Source: Pelotomaculum terephthalicicum JT (GTDB taxonomy: Bacteria; Bacillota; Desulfotomaculia; Desulfotomaculales; Pelotomaculaceae). From it: a stretch of DNA of 64,000 nucleotides. The notes under the pieces were generated by a model, which saw nothing but the letters and a program-made list of their open reading frames with translations, did not search any database and had not been told where the DNA came from. This document shows positions 1-7,879 of this stretch, in pieces. A program made the translations under genes and the position numbers. Where the stretch lies: NCBI RefSeq assembly GCF_022410535.1, contig NZ_JAKNBL010000012.1, forward strand, positions 1 to 64,000, in the 5' to 3' direction. The first letter of the stretch is position 1; each line of letters opens with the position of its first letter.

Positions 1-66
1 CCCTTGTAAATGGATTTGTGTCCATGGTAGCACATTTCCATTTCTTCCAGCTGAGTGCTGTATTTG

Positions 67-114
67 GTGGCCATTTTTGCTGCATTTTTAGTGGCCGTTT
101 TTGCTGCATTTTAT
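67..114. repeat. Tandem pair of 24-bp repeats, possible IS end
   Basis: Two adjacent 24-bp units (67-90 and 91-114), each beginning GTGGCC and containing TTTTTGCTGCATTTT, differ at only one or two bases. Short multiple terminal repeats of this kind are known at the ends of IS21-type elements, and a minus-strand reading frame starting with ATG at 41 runs off the left edge. Together they could be the end of a mobile element lying mostly outside the window. No transposase motif is visible in the few codons present, so the mobile origin is only a guess. Confidence 0.35.
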
Positions 115-604
115 TATACCGCTAACATTAATACTCTACCTGCCAATATTCTTTTTAAAGTCTTGTTTTACAAAATAGAATACAGCATTTACTATTGACA
201 CTGCACCGGTAACGTAGTTATAACCGAATCAAGAACGAACAAAAACTTTCATATAGGATTTTACATGGCAATGGTAGGATTGCGCTCCGGCAACTTTTGA
301 CAAGCTTCATATTACTGTTTACTGTGCACGTTTATCACGACAGATTCGAGATTAGAGGTTTTCTTTCAAATGGGAAAAATAATATTAGTTCGTGAAGGAA
401 GCTATGCGGAAACCTTTGACAGAAAGGTATGCAAGAAATCCATACTGACTCCTGAATTCTGGACTCACTATAGTTCAATCCCTCAATTGCCAAATTTTAT
501 CATTGCCTTGGATACGGGACTGGCTTTATAATGGCTTTATGGTAGGATGGTAGGTGGTTATGCTGGGTGCATTTCCAGACATGTTTTATACGGCACCGTC
601 ATTC
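115..604. other. Gene-poor stretch, no recognisable gene
   Basis: Nothing here resembles a known family. One short plus-strand reading frame, 370-531 (53 codons, ATG start), begins MGKIILVREG and ends ALDTGLAL. It has only a distant AGAGG upstream and may be a decayed remnant or chance. The motif ATGGTAGG recurs three times between about 538 and 690. I see no convincing promoter. Confidence 0.4.
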
Positions 605-632
605 AAGGCATTCCTACCGGAATGCCTTTTTT
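605..632 (+). terminator. Rho-independent terminator
   Basis: The stem GGCATTCC (607-614) pairs perfectly with GGAATGCC (619-626) around a TACC loop and is followed by six T. Flanking AA/TT extends the stem. It would end any transcript arriving from the left and insulates the operon starting at 751. Confidence 0.8.
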
Positions 633-750
633 GATTGATTGCCCGGACGCCATATCTGCCACAAATCAAAATATCCTGGGAGGGATGGTAGGTAAAAAGC
701 AAGCACGGTAAGCATGGCAGGTAAAATTATGATTTGTGGAGGTTTTTACG

Positions 751-1944
751 ATGGAAAAGCAAACTATTAAAATAGGGGTCATCGGCGGGCCGTTTGACCG
801 GTTTACCGCTGTGCTCGAGGAGTTCGAGCCGGGCCAGAAGGATTTTGTCATTCACCCGGAACAGTGCGGCTTCGCGTCGAGATCGGTATCCGAACCCACC
901 GGGAGAGAGGTGGAAGTAACCCTGCCCGCCCGCCTGCACCCGACAGTGCTGGATATGAACAGGTTCAGCCCTGTCCGGCCGGGCGGCGGGGGAATGGGCA
1001 TTGCTATCGGCATTTACCTGAAAGCCAAGGTGCGCTCGACCACAAACCCGGAAATCGTGGTGCGCGGGGAGCGGCCCCTGGTCGCCACTCATTTCGCCAA
1101 GGTAATCAAGGAAATCCTTGGCTACCGGGGCGGGTTTGAAATTGAGCTTTACGACCACAAGCGCCGCCACGTCGGGATGGGGTCGACCACCGGTTCGATG
1201 ACCGCAGCCTGCATCGGCATGAACGAAGTCCTCGGCCGGCCCTTCACCAACAGGGAACTGCGCCGGATTGTCGGCTACAACGCCTGCGAGGAAAGCCCGC
1301 GCGGCAACGGCTGCCTGATCCGCGGGTTTGAAACCGGCATCGGGGCGATGGCCAGTGTCAACGGGGGCATAATAATGGCGACCGATAACTTGGAGATGAT
1401 CTACCGGGCGGCCATGCCGGATACGAAAGTCGTCATCGTCATTCCCGACGTCCCCAGCCTGGAAGACGAGTTTACCGGCAAGGAAACGGCCGCCGAATCG
1501 GAAGTGGAAGTTCTCATGCGGCGGGGCAGGTACCTCGATTACCTGCAGAGCGGCGTCAAGGCGCAGATTATCCTGCTGGACATGATGCCGGCCATGGTGC
1601 AGGGCAACCTGAAGGGGATCGGCGACGCCCTGTTCGACATTTGCTTCCTCGGGTCCAAGCGCGCCGAGTGCGAGCAGCACGGCATCTCGGGTACGCAAAT
1701 ATACAACTATATCGCCAGTTTCCGGGAAGCGGGCGCCGAGTTGGCCGGCATGAGTTCGGTCGGGCCGACGGTATTCGCCTTAACCCAAAAACCGGAAGTG
1801 CCGGACAGACTGCTGGAATTTCTTGAGTCACGGGGCACGGCGAAGAGCCGGATCATGGTTACCGAGGTGGACAACACCGGCGCGCGGGTAACGGAAAACG
1901 GCGTGGAAAGGAATTATATCAATGAAAGCTGGTTGTCGGGTTAA
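751..1944 (+). CDS. Beta-RFAP synthase-like GHMP-fold protein
   Basis: 397 residues from ATG 751, chosen because GGAGG sits 8 bases upstream; a GTG at 736 lies before that site. The protein matches the plan of beta-ribofuranosylaminobenzene 5'-phosphate synthases: a PARLHPTVLDMN segment (family: SRLHFTLIDL), a glycine-rich PGGGGMGIAIG, a GMGSTTG loop followed by a helix, a conserved VIVIPDVPS strand, and a late GMSSVGPTVFAL (family: MSSFGPTVYAI). Family members join a benzoate-type acid to PRPP with loss of CO2, making a C-riboside; in methanogens this starts methanopterin synthesis, and relatives ForT and PyfQ make C-nucleoside antibiotics. About 60 N-terminal residues (beginning KIGVIGGPFDRF) precede the usual start of the family. 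It is the first gene of a four-gene operon. The fold assignment is firm; the substrate is unknown. Confidence 0.75.
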   Translation: MEKQTIKIGVIGGPFDRFTAVLEEFEPGQKDFVIHPEQCGFASRSVSEPTGREVEVTLPARLHPTVLDMNRFSPVRPGGGGMGIAIGIYLKAKVRSTTNPEIVVRGERPLVATHFAKVIKEILGYRGGFEIELYDHKRRHVGMGSTTGSMTAACIGMNEVLGRPFTNRELRRIVGYNACEESPRGNGCLIRGFETGIGAMASVNGGIIMATDNLEMIYRAAMPDTKVVIVIPDVPSLEDEFTGKETAAESEVEVLMRRGRYLDYLQSGVKAQIILLDMMPAMVQGNLKGIGDALFDICFLGSKRAECEQHGISGTQIYNYIASFREAGAELAGMSSVGPTVFALTQKPEVPDRLLEFLESRGTAKSRIMVTEVDNTGARVTENGVERNYINESWLSG

Positions 1945-2629
1945 AATTTGCGGCATAACCAATACCGAAGACGCTAATATGGCCGCCGGAGAAGGAGCGG
2001 ACTATATCGGCGCGGTGATCGAAGTATCCTACTCGCCGCGCGCACAAACAGTGGAAAGCGCGGCGCCCATCTTCGCCACACCCCCTGTGCCGGCGGTGGC
2101 CCTGGTTCACCAGATGCGGCCGGACCGCCTGACGGAACTGGTGACGCGGCTGAAACCCTTTGCCGTCCAGTTCCTCAGCCAGGACGGGGCGGCCATGGCC
2201 GGGCAGCTCAAAAAAATCGCGCCCGGCATGGAAATCTGGCAATCACTGTTTCTGCCGGCGGCCGGAGACAGCGATTCAAAATTCGATCCGGAGGCCATGC
2301 TCCGGCAGGTTGAACAGTGCCGGGAGGCCGGCGTGGACGCGGTGGTTTTGGACACAGCAGCGGTAATCAACGGAGTGGTCAGGTTCGGCGGCACCGGCAC
2401 AACCGGCCAATGGGACCAGGCCGCCCGGGTGGTGGCGGATTCCGCCCTGCCGGCCTTCCTGGCCGGCGGGATCAAGCCGGAAAACGTCAGGGAGGCGGTT
2501 GAGAGCGTCCGGCCTTTCGGCATCGACCTTTGTTCGGGCGTGGAGCTGCAAACCGGCAAAAAAAGTCTGGTCAAAATGCGCTCGTTAATGGAAGAAGTAC
2601 AAAAGGCGGGGGGAATGGGCAAGTGTTGA
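1922..2629 (+). CDS. TrpF-like phosphoribosylanthranilate isomerase paralogue
   Basis: 235 residues, starting inside the last 23 bases of the upstream gene, so translation is likely coupled. TrpF hallmarks are present: VKICGI near the N-terminus carrying the catalytic Cys, VVLDTAAV carrying the general-acid Asp, the phosphate-binding FLAGGIKPENV and GIDLCSGVE. TrpF performs an Amadori rearrangement of a phosphoribosyl arylamine in a TIM barrel. A second, orthodox trpF lies in the trpDCF operon at 27953-28630, so this copy probably serves the neighbouring pathway rather than tryptophan synthesis. A stretch around residues 115-125 (GDSDSKFDPE) looks like an insertion compared with compact TrpF proteins. 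A role on another ribosylated aromatic compound is inference. Confidence 0.75.
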   Translation: MKAGCRVKICGITNTEDANMAAGEGADYIGAVIEVSYSPRAQTVESAAPIFATPPVPAVALVHQMRPDRLTELVTRLKPFAVQFLSQDGAAMAGQLKKIAPGMEIWQSLFLPAAGDSDSKFDPEAMLRQVEQCREAGVDAVVLDTAAVINGVVRFGGTGTTGQWDQAARVVADSALPAFLAGGIKPENVREAVESVRPFGIDLCSGVELQTGKKSLVKMRSLMEEVQKAGGMGKC

Positions 2630-3672
2630 TGAAAGCCGCCGTCATGCACGGCAAGGGGGATATCAGGCTGGAATCCGTACCCGCTCCCGTCGCGGGAGAG
2701 GGAGAAATTATCGTCAAGGTCAGGGCCTCGGGCATCTGCGCCACCGACATCAAGATGCTTTTAGGCCAGGGAGCGCCGAAAGACCTGCCGGCGATACTGG
2801 GCCATGAGGTAAGCGGCATTATCGCCCAAACCGGGCCGGGCGTGCAAAACTACGCGGCCGGCGACCGGGTGGCCGTCTACCCCATCGCCGTCTGCGGCGA
2901 GTGCTTTTTCTGCAAGCGCGGCAGACACAACCTCTGCCTGCATGAATTCGGGCTGTCGCACGGCATTGACGGCGGCTTCGCCGAATACGTGCGCATCCCG
3001 AGGCAAATCATTAACGCCGGCGGCGTGGTAAAACTGCCGGACCACGTCCCTTTCGACAAAGCGGCTGTGGCCGAGCCGCTGTCCTGCTGCCTGGCAGCCG
3101 CCCGCGCCACCGGGACAAATGTCGGCGACAACGTGCTGGTGGTAGGCGCCGGTCCGATGGGCCTGATGCACCTGAAGACCGCGCTGTGGCACAAAGCCAG
3201 GGTGATGGTGGCCGATGTCCGCCCGGACAGGCTCGCGCTGGCTGAAAAAATGGGCGCCGCCGTGGGCCTGGACGCGAACAGCGCGGATGTGGGCGGCGCA
3301 GTGCGCCGCCTGACAGGGGGGCTCGGCGCGGACATCGTCATCGCCTCCCTCGGTGTGCCGGAAGTGATGGAGCGGTATTTCCCGGCCGTGCGCAACGGCG
3401 GCATATTCAATGTCTTCGGCGGCCCGCCGGCGGGACAGCCGGTGCCGGTGGACCTGCGCTGGCTTCATTATGCCGAGATTATGCTTACCGGAACCTTCGC
3501 TTCCACTCCGGCCGACTTCCAACTGGCGGTCTCCTTAATCAGCAGCGGCGAAATCGAAGTGGACGACCTTATTTCCCACCGCTACACGCTGGACGACATG
3601 CTGGACGCGGTGGAGCAGGCCCGCAGGCAGGAAATTATCAAGGGTGTTGTGTTAATACCGGAGGGGGACTAA
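2629..3672 (+). CDS. Zinc-dependent medium-chain alcohol dehydrogenase
   Basis: 347 residues from ATG 2629, which shares one base with the preceding TGA; GGCGGGGGG upstream is the ribosome site. Features in order: CATDIK with the catalytic zinc Cys, GHEVSG with the zinc His and Glu, the structural zinc cluster CGECFFCKRGRHNLC, and a Rossmann motif GAGPMG before a coenzyme-binding strand ending in VADVRPDR, where Asp suggests NAD preference. This is the sorbitol/threonine dehydrogenase branch of the MDR superfamily, which oxidises secondary alcohols of sugars or amino acids. In this operon it would oxidise or reduce a ribosylated or aldol intermediate. The substrate cannot be told from sequence. 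Confidence 0.85.
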   Translation: MKAAVMHGKGDIRLESVPAPVAGEGEIIVKVRASGICATDIKMLLGQGAPKDLPAILGHEVSGIIAQTGPGVQNYAAGDRVAVYPIAVCGECFFCKRGRHNLCLHEFGLSHGIDGGFAEYVRIPRQIINAGGVVKLPDHVPFDKAAVAEPLSCCLAAARATGTNVGDNVLVVGAGPMGLMHLKTALWHKARVMVADVRPDRLALAEKMGAAVGLDANSADVGGAVRRLTGGLGADIVIASLGVPEVMERYFPAVRNGGIFNVFGGPPAGQPVPVDLRWLHYAEIMLTGTFASTPADFQLAVSLISSGEIEVDDLISHRYTLDDMLDAVEQARRQEIIKGVVLIPEGD

Positions 3673-3675
3673 ATA

Positions 3676-4482
3676 ATGGATGGTTTTTCAGTCAGACTGA
3701 ACCGGATTTTGCGGCCTGACACCGGGCGGTCCCTGGTGGTGGCCATCGACCACGGCATGGCCCTGGGTCCGCTGACAGGGCTTAAAAATGTCAAAGAAAC
3801 TGTATCCAGACTGGACGCCACCGGACTGGTGGACGCCTGGCTGGTGACAAAGGGAATCTACCGGCACGCTTTTGAGCCGGTAAACAAACCTGGCATCATT
3901 CTGCGGATCAGCGGCGGCGCCACCATTTCCGGCCCGGAGCTGACCCGGGAAGGACAGACCGCCACCCTGGAGGACGCATTGGCGGCCGGCGCCGACGCCA
4001 TAGCCACCTCTGCGTTCATCGGCTCGCCCTATGAACATGAAACTCTCATCGGGCTTGCCCGGGCGGCCAGCGAGTGCCGCAAATGGAACATGCCGCTGCT
4101 GGGCGTGGTGGGGCTCGGGAAAATAAACGAGGAGCAGAAAAAAGACGCCCGCTTCATCGCCCTGGGCGCGCGCGCGGCCGCCGAGCACGGGGCGGACCTG
4201 GTCAAGACCTATTACACCGAGGAAGGCTTCGAGCAGGTAACGGCCGGCTGCCCGGTCCCGATCTTAATCGCCGGCGGGCCGAAATGCGAAACCGACCTGG
4301 ACACCCTGAAAATGATCGCCGGTGCGCTCGACGGGGGCGCCAAAGGCATCGTCATGGGCCGCAACGTCTGGCAAAGCCCGCACCCGGAAGCGCTGCTGGC
4401 CGCCGTGCACGGACTGATTCACCGGGGCTTCAGCGTCCAGGAGGCCAACGACCTGCTGGAAGCCGGCGTCAACCGGCGGTAA
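3676..4482 (+). CDS. DhnA/LsrF-type class I aldolase
   Basis: 268 residues; the ribosome site GGAGGGGG overlaps the end of the previous gene, 3 bases upstream of which translation stops. The TIM-barrel motifs of the archaeal-type class I aldolases are clear: VVAIDHGM near the start, ADLVKTYYT with the Schiff-base Lys, PVPILIAGGPK, and GIVMGRNVWQ binding phosphate. The family includes class I fructose-bisphosphate aldolase, LsrF and the ADH synthase (MJ0400 type) that starts the archaeal route to dehydroquinate and p-aminobenzoate. As last gene of the operon it probably builds or cleaves a carbon chain on a phosphorylated intermediate. A link to p-aminobenzoate-like precursors for the first gene is attractive but only inferred. 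Confidence 0.8.
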   Translation: MDGFSVRLNRILRPDTGRSLVVAIDHGMALGPLTGLKNVKETVSRLDATGLVDAWLVTKGIYRHAFEPVNKPGIILRISGGATISGPELTREGQTATLEDALAAGADAIATSAFIGSPYEHETLIGLARAASECRKWNMPLLGVVGLGKINEEQKKDARFIALGARAAAEHGADLVKTYYTEEGFEQVTAGCPVPILIAGGPKCETDLDTLKMIAGALDGGAKGIVMGRNVWQSPHPEALLAAVHGLIHRGFSVQEANDLLEAGVNRR

Positions 4483-4514
4483 ACGGGAACGGAATACAAC
4501 AGACACATACAACG

Positions 4515-4545
4515 CCCCGGCGTGGGAATAAAACTCCACCCGGGG
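4515..4545 (+). terminator. Hairpin after the four-gene operon
   Basis: CCCCGG (4515-4520) and CCGGGG (4540-4545) pair, with GTGG/CCAC extending the stem past a one-base bulge. No U-run follows, so it may terminate weakly or only protect the 3' end. The next 150 bases (to about 4650) hold no gene. Confidence 0.4.
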
Positions 4546-4697
4546 TGAATTTGTGTTCGGTCAAACTCGCTCGCTCCATTCGCTCAAACAGTTCCCTCAC
4601 TATTCCTCGGACTCTTTCGCTTTTTGAAATTAGCTCAAAATCGCCGCTTATGTATACCCAAAAGTCAAAGACGAATTCATTCTTAATTTGTTCTTTG

Positions 4698-4726
4698 TTG
4701 CTAATTGAGGCCAATCAATATATAAT
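4698..4726 (+). promoter_or_regulatory. SigA-type promoter of the toxin-antitoxin pair
   Basis: TTGCTA (4698-4703), a 17-base spacer and a perfect TATAAT (4721-4726) lie about 40 bases before the antitoxin gene. The AT-rich partial palindrome around the -10 box (TAATATTA) may be an autoregulatory operator for the AbrB-type protein. Confidence 0.65.
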
Positions 4727-4765
4727 ATTAAGAAACTAAGAAATTCGGAAAGGATGATTTTCAGA

Positions 4766-5053
4766 ATGTCGGGCATGTATATGGATGAGACTAAAAGCAA
4801 AAAAGTAAGAAAGGTGCGCGTCTGGGGAAAAGGGCAGCTGACCATCCCGGCGGAAATAAGAAATGCCTTGGATATAGGTGAAAACACTTATTTAGAAATA
4901 TTTCGCGCAGGAAACGCAATTATTGCCACACCGGAAAAAATCATGGTGAAAGAATTAGCTGACTCTGTAAAAAGAGAGATGAATAAGAACAATATTAATT
5001 TAGAAAGCCTGCTGGAAGAGTTAAGAGAAGGAAGCCACCAATATGAGAAATAA
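4766..5053 (+). CDS. AbrB/SpoVT-family antitoxin
   Basis: 95 residues if ATG 4766 is used; the GGAAAGG site is too close to ATG 4754 but well placed for 4766. The fold signature is KVRVWGKGQLTIPAEIRNAL, a swapped-hairpin DNA-binding strand set found in MazE/VapB/AbrB proteins. The C-terminal half (KELADSVKREMNKN and onward) is helical and acidic and would wrap the toxin. It overlaps the PIN gene by 11 bases, the usual antitoxin-first arrangement. It should bind its own promoter and neutralise the PIN nuclease. Confidence 0.8.
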   Translation: MSGMYMDETKSKKVRKVRVWGKGQLTIPAEIRNALDIGENTYLEIFRAGNAIIATPEKIMVKELADSVKREMNKNNINLESLLEELREGSHQYEK

Positions 5054-5471
5054 GGTTTTTATTGACAGCAGTGTGATTATTGCGGGTCTCGCTTCCAATA
5101 AAGGAGGAGCGCACGAAGTATTAGTGCTGGCAGAGTTAAAAGTGATAATACCATTTATATCCGAAGATGTAGTAACGGAGGTATTGCGAAACGTGCAAAA
5201 AAAATTACCGGGCGCTCTTGAACAATATTATTTGCTTTTTAAAACGCTGCCTTTTATTATCGTTGACTTCGATAACGATACCCTGGAATCAGCCCAAAAA
5301 ATGATCAATGAAAAAGACGCGCCAATCCTTGCCGCTGCGATCTCAGCGAATGTGGATTGGCTGTTGAGTCTCGACAAACATTTTTTATGGAAAACATGGG
5401 CGGGGAAAGTTGACTTTCCAGTCTGCTCACCAGGTACTTTTTTAGAGGATTTGAGAAGTATGTTCGATTGA
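5043..5471 (+). CDS. PIN-domain RNase toxin (VapC-like)
   Basis: 142 residues. The acidic PIN residues are visible: FIDSSVIIAGL with the first Asp, DVVTEVLRNV with the middle Glu, and EKDAPILAAAI followed by DWLLSLDKHF with the last Asp pair. PIN proteins of this type cleave RNA, often tRNA or rRNA, and are held inactive by the partner encoded just upstream. GAAGG lies 10 bases before the ATG. Expression is presumably from the promoter at 4698. The gene ends 19 bases before the convergent cyclase gene. Confidence 0.8.
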   Translation: MRNKVFIDSSVIIAGLASNKGGAHEVLVLAELKVIIPFISEDVVTEVLRNVQKKLPGALEQYYLLFKTLPFIIVDFDNDTLESAQKMINEKDAPILAAAISANVDWLLSLDKHFLWKTWAGKVDFPVCSPGTFLEDLRSMFD

Positions 5472-5490
5472 TACCAGACTAGACAATTTA

Positions 5491-7341
5491 TTAACCCTCG
5501 CTTGCTTTTCCGGCTTTAACCGTGTAAATGAGCACTTTTTCAACCATGCCGCGCACGCTGGTCTCGCCCAGGAGCGTTATTTCCCCGGGCAGTTCATCCT
5601 TGTTCTTCAGATATTTGAGCGTGCGGTCGCTAAGAATAATATTTGTTTTATACTCCTTGTTCATGCTCTCCAGACGCGAGGCCAGGTTCACTTCCCCGCC
5701 CATGATCGTGTAATCCATCCGCTCCGGACTGCCCACGTTGCCGACCACGACAGGTCCGGAATTGATGCCGACACCGATGTTGAACAAAGGCTCGCCCTGT
5801 TCCTCCCATTTTTTATTAAGCTCCTTCAGGCGCTCCAGCATTTCCAAGGAAGCCGCCAGCGCCCGGTCGGCGTGGTCCTCATAGTGAATCGGGGCGCCGA
5901 AAAAGGCCATAATCCCGTCACCCATGTACTTGTCCAAAGTGCCGCCGTGCTTGAAAATTATCGCGTTCATCTCGGTAAAGTATTCGTTCAGCCGCTGCAC
6001 CACATATTCAGGCGTCTTGTCCTCGCTGAACGAGGTGAAACCACGCACATCCGAAAAGAATATCGTCAGCTCCACTCTCATACCCCCCAGGACGATGTCC
6101 TCCGGGTGCTGCAGCAAGTCCGACACCACGGCGGGAGGAACATAGCGGGCAAACAGCGCGCGCGTGCGCCGCCGGTCCAGTTCGGTGCGCACCAGGTTCT
6201 CGGCGGTCATGCCGGTGTATACCAGCATGCCCAGCCCCACCGGCGTCGCCAGGTTGACCCAGTAGCGCCCGCAGCACCAGCACAGGTACACGCCCAAACC
6301 GGCCGCCGTCATGATTGCCAGCAGGTAGAGCAGCCCTCTCAAGGGGCTTTTCGCCCTTGCCACACCGGCCACGGACAATGCGCCGACAAGCAATAACACT
6401 GCCAGGTTGACGGCCAGCGGCGCCCTCCTGTAGAACCCTTCAGAGTGATAGGTGGCCAGGGCGGAGGCATGCACCTCCACTCCCGGTGACGGCAGGGCGC
6501 CGCCCAGCACCATATTGCCGAGCGTGAAAGGGGTGGTGACATAGTCGTGTTCGGACGCCGAAGTGAAGCCGACAAACACGGACTTCCCCGCCAATTTGTC
6601 GCCGCTCACCCGGTCATTCAGGATGTCCGTGAAGCTGTATGTCTGAAAAGTCGAGGCCGGGCCCCAGAAATTAATTAAGGTCTGATATTTATCATCAATG
6701 GGAACGGCCAAATCACCCGCGTACAGGACCCCGTTCCCGGCAAGTTTCAGGCTGTTCGGATTAAGTCCCTTTTCCGTCAGCAATGTCGCCAGGCTAAGAC
6801 AGGGAAACGGCCTGCCGAAAGTATTCGTATCCACAGTGGTGACGCGCCTGATCACACTGTCCAGGTCCTGCGGCACGTTGGCGAAACCGATGCCGGCGGT
6901 GGCGGAGGCCAGCTGTTTCACCGGGAAGCGCGGCACCTGGTACACTTCTCCCGCATTCTGTTCAAAAGAGAACATGTTGGCCATCACCACCCGGCCCTGC
7001 GCTTTCGCCGCAGCCGCGAGAGCGGCATTATCCTCGGGCGTGCCCGGCGTGTCGAAAACCACGTCGAAACAGACGACCTTCGCGTCTTTTAATTTCTCCA
7101 GCAAACGGGCGTACACCTGGCGCTGCCAGGGCAGCAGCCCGATTTCCCCGATGGAGCGGTCGTCAATGGCCACGACCACGATATCATCAGGCGCCGGCCG
7201 CGCGCCGCGCAGCTTGAACCAGCTGTCATAAATGCTTAGCTCAAGTCCTTCCCAGGCGCCGGCCAGGCTTGTCACCAGAACCAGCACGACAAGCACGATC
7301 GCCACGCTTTTTCCTTTCAGCTTTTCCACCCGGCCCCGCAT
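5491..7341 (-). CDS. CHASE2-domain class III adenylate/guanylate cyclase
   Basis: 616 residues from ATG 7341, which has AAGGAAGG upstream; a TTG at 7362 precedes that site. One N-terminal membrane helix (about residues 10-30), a large extracytoplasmic CHASE2 sensor (about 35-300), three closely spaced membrane helices, then a class III cyclase domain. In the catalytic domain TIFFSDVRGFTSF carries the first metal Asp, DKYMGDGIMAFFGAP the second. It should make cAMP (or cGMP) in response to an outside signal. A cyclic-nucleotide-binding transporter at 30818 is a possible target in the same window. Transcribed alone, convergent with the PIN gene. Confidence 0.85.
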   Translation of the reverse strand: MRGRVEKLKGKSVAIVLVVLVLVTSLAGAWEGLELSIYDSWFKLRGARPAPDDIVVVAIDDRSIGEIGLLPWQRQVYARLLEKLKDAKVVCFDVVFDTPGTPEDNAALAAAAKAQGRVVMANMFSFEQNAGEVYQVPRFPVKQLASATAGIGFANVPQDLDSVIRRVTTVDTNTFGRPFPCLSLATLLTEKGLNPNSLKLAGNGVLYAGDLAVPIDDKYQTLINFWGPASTFQTYSFTDILNDRVSGDKLAGKSVFVGFTSASEHDYVTTPFTLGNMVLGGALPSPGVEVHASALATYHSEGFYRRAPLAVNLAVLLLVGALSVAGVARAKSPLRGLLYLLAIMTAAGLGVYLCWCCGRYWVNLATPVGLGMLVYTGMTAENLVRTELDRRRTRALFARYVPPAVVSDLLQHPEDIVLGGMRVELTIFFSDVRGFTSFSEDKTPEYVVQRLNEYFTEMNAIIFKHGGTLDKYMGDGIMAFFGAPIHYEDHADRALAASLEMLERLKELNKKWEEQGEPLFNIGVGINSGPVVVGNVGSPERMDYTIMGGEVNLASRLESMNKEYKTNIILSDRTLKYLKNKDELPGEITLLGETSVRGMVEKVLIYTVKAGKASEG

Positions 7342-7460
7342 CGCTTCGCCTTCCTTTAGCAAAAAATCTCAAAATTCGACATGAAAAATATACCTATATT
7401 ATGCTATCACCGGAAAAGGACTTTGTCCACGTTAAAATTGCAGCATTCTTAATTATAAGC

Positions 7461-7491
7461 AGGCCCGGCGGGATTGTTCCCCGCCGGGCCT
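7461..7491. terminator. Strong 12-bp hairpin, terminator-like
   Basis: AGGCCCGGCGGG (7461-7472) pairs perfectly with CCCGCCGGGCCT (7480-7491) around a 7-base loop. It lies 70 bases past the end of the minus-strand surface-protein gene. There is no T-run on either side, so it could end or stabilise that very long mRNA. Confidence 0.55.
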
Positions 7492-7564
7492 GGAGCTAAA
7501 CCGTTTGAATCGCTTGGGTTGTGGCCATACCTTTTATAATAGACCACCCTTATTTATATTAAGG

Positions 7565-7879
7565 TCAGAAAGAGCCGCCAATAGTCCAGCCGGCGGTGCT
7601 GGGCTGCGACAGCCCGTCCGCTGTTCTCAGGTTGCCGCCGGCCTTGATATAAAATACATCCATCGGAGCCAGATTACCGCCTGCGTTGTCGATTACGGTA
7701 ATAGTCAGTGTTCTTAAGTCATCCCAACTGCCGCTGTAATCCGTGCCGAACGACTTCCCTTGGAAGTCAATCAAGGCGTCAACGGTTGCTTTGCTGTCGA
7801 CTAACGGTTGGTTGGTATCTACGTCAAAAAGAATGATAATTTTATCACCGTTGTCCAATACTCCCGAGCTACCCCCCCC
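7565..7879 (-). pseudogene. Out-of-frame 3' part of the SLH surface protein
   Basis: This segment encodes about 100 residues starting SSGVLDNGDKIIILFDVDTN and ending STAGWTIGGSF. They repeat the domain at the end of the upstream reading frame (GSGDTVTIDFDVYTN to STASGIIDGTF). The two frames meet at the run of nine G (coding strand, 7880-7872): with eight G the protein would read straight through to 7565, giving about 1425 residues. It has no start signal of its own. Either the gene is broken, the run is misread, or length changes of the run switch the last domain on and off. Confidence 0.7.

Noticed and set aside
727-1698. Long minus-strand reading frame opposite the first operon gene
   Set aside because: It is the antisense shadow of a GC-rich gene with clear family motifs on the plus strand; it has no domain and no ribosome site.
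751-1944. Cyanuric-acid hydrolase/barbiturase (AtzD) identity for the first gene
   Set aside because: Length and a Ser/Gly-rich pattern suggested it briefly, but the AtzD repeats and Lys-Ser sites are absent, while beta-RFAP synthase motifs run through the protein.
2761-3522. Minus-strand reading frame opposite the alcohol dehydrogenase
   Set aside because: Shadow of the dehydrogenase gene; His/Arg-rich with no recognisable domain.
4469-4714. 81-codon minus-strand frame after the aldolase gene
   Set aside because: No ribosome site, overlaps the hairpin and the aldolase end. Its ERASLTEHKF-like segment may belong to a repeated intergenic sequence, but I cannot show that from one copy.
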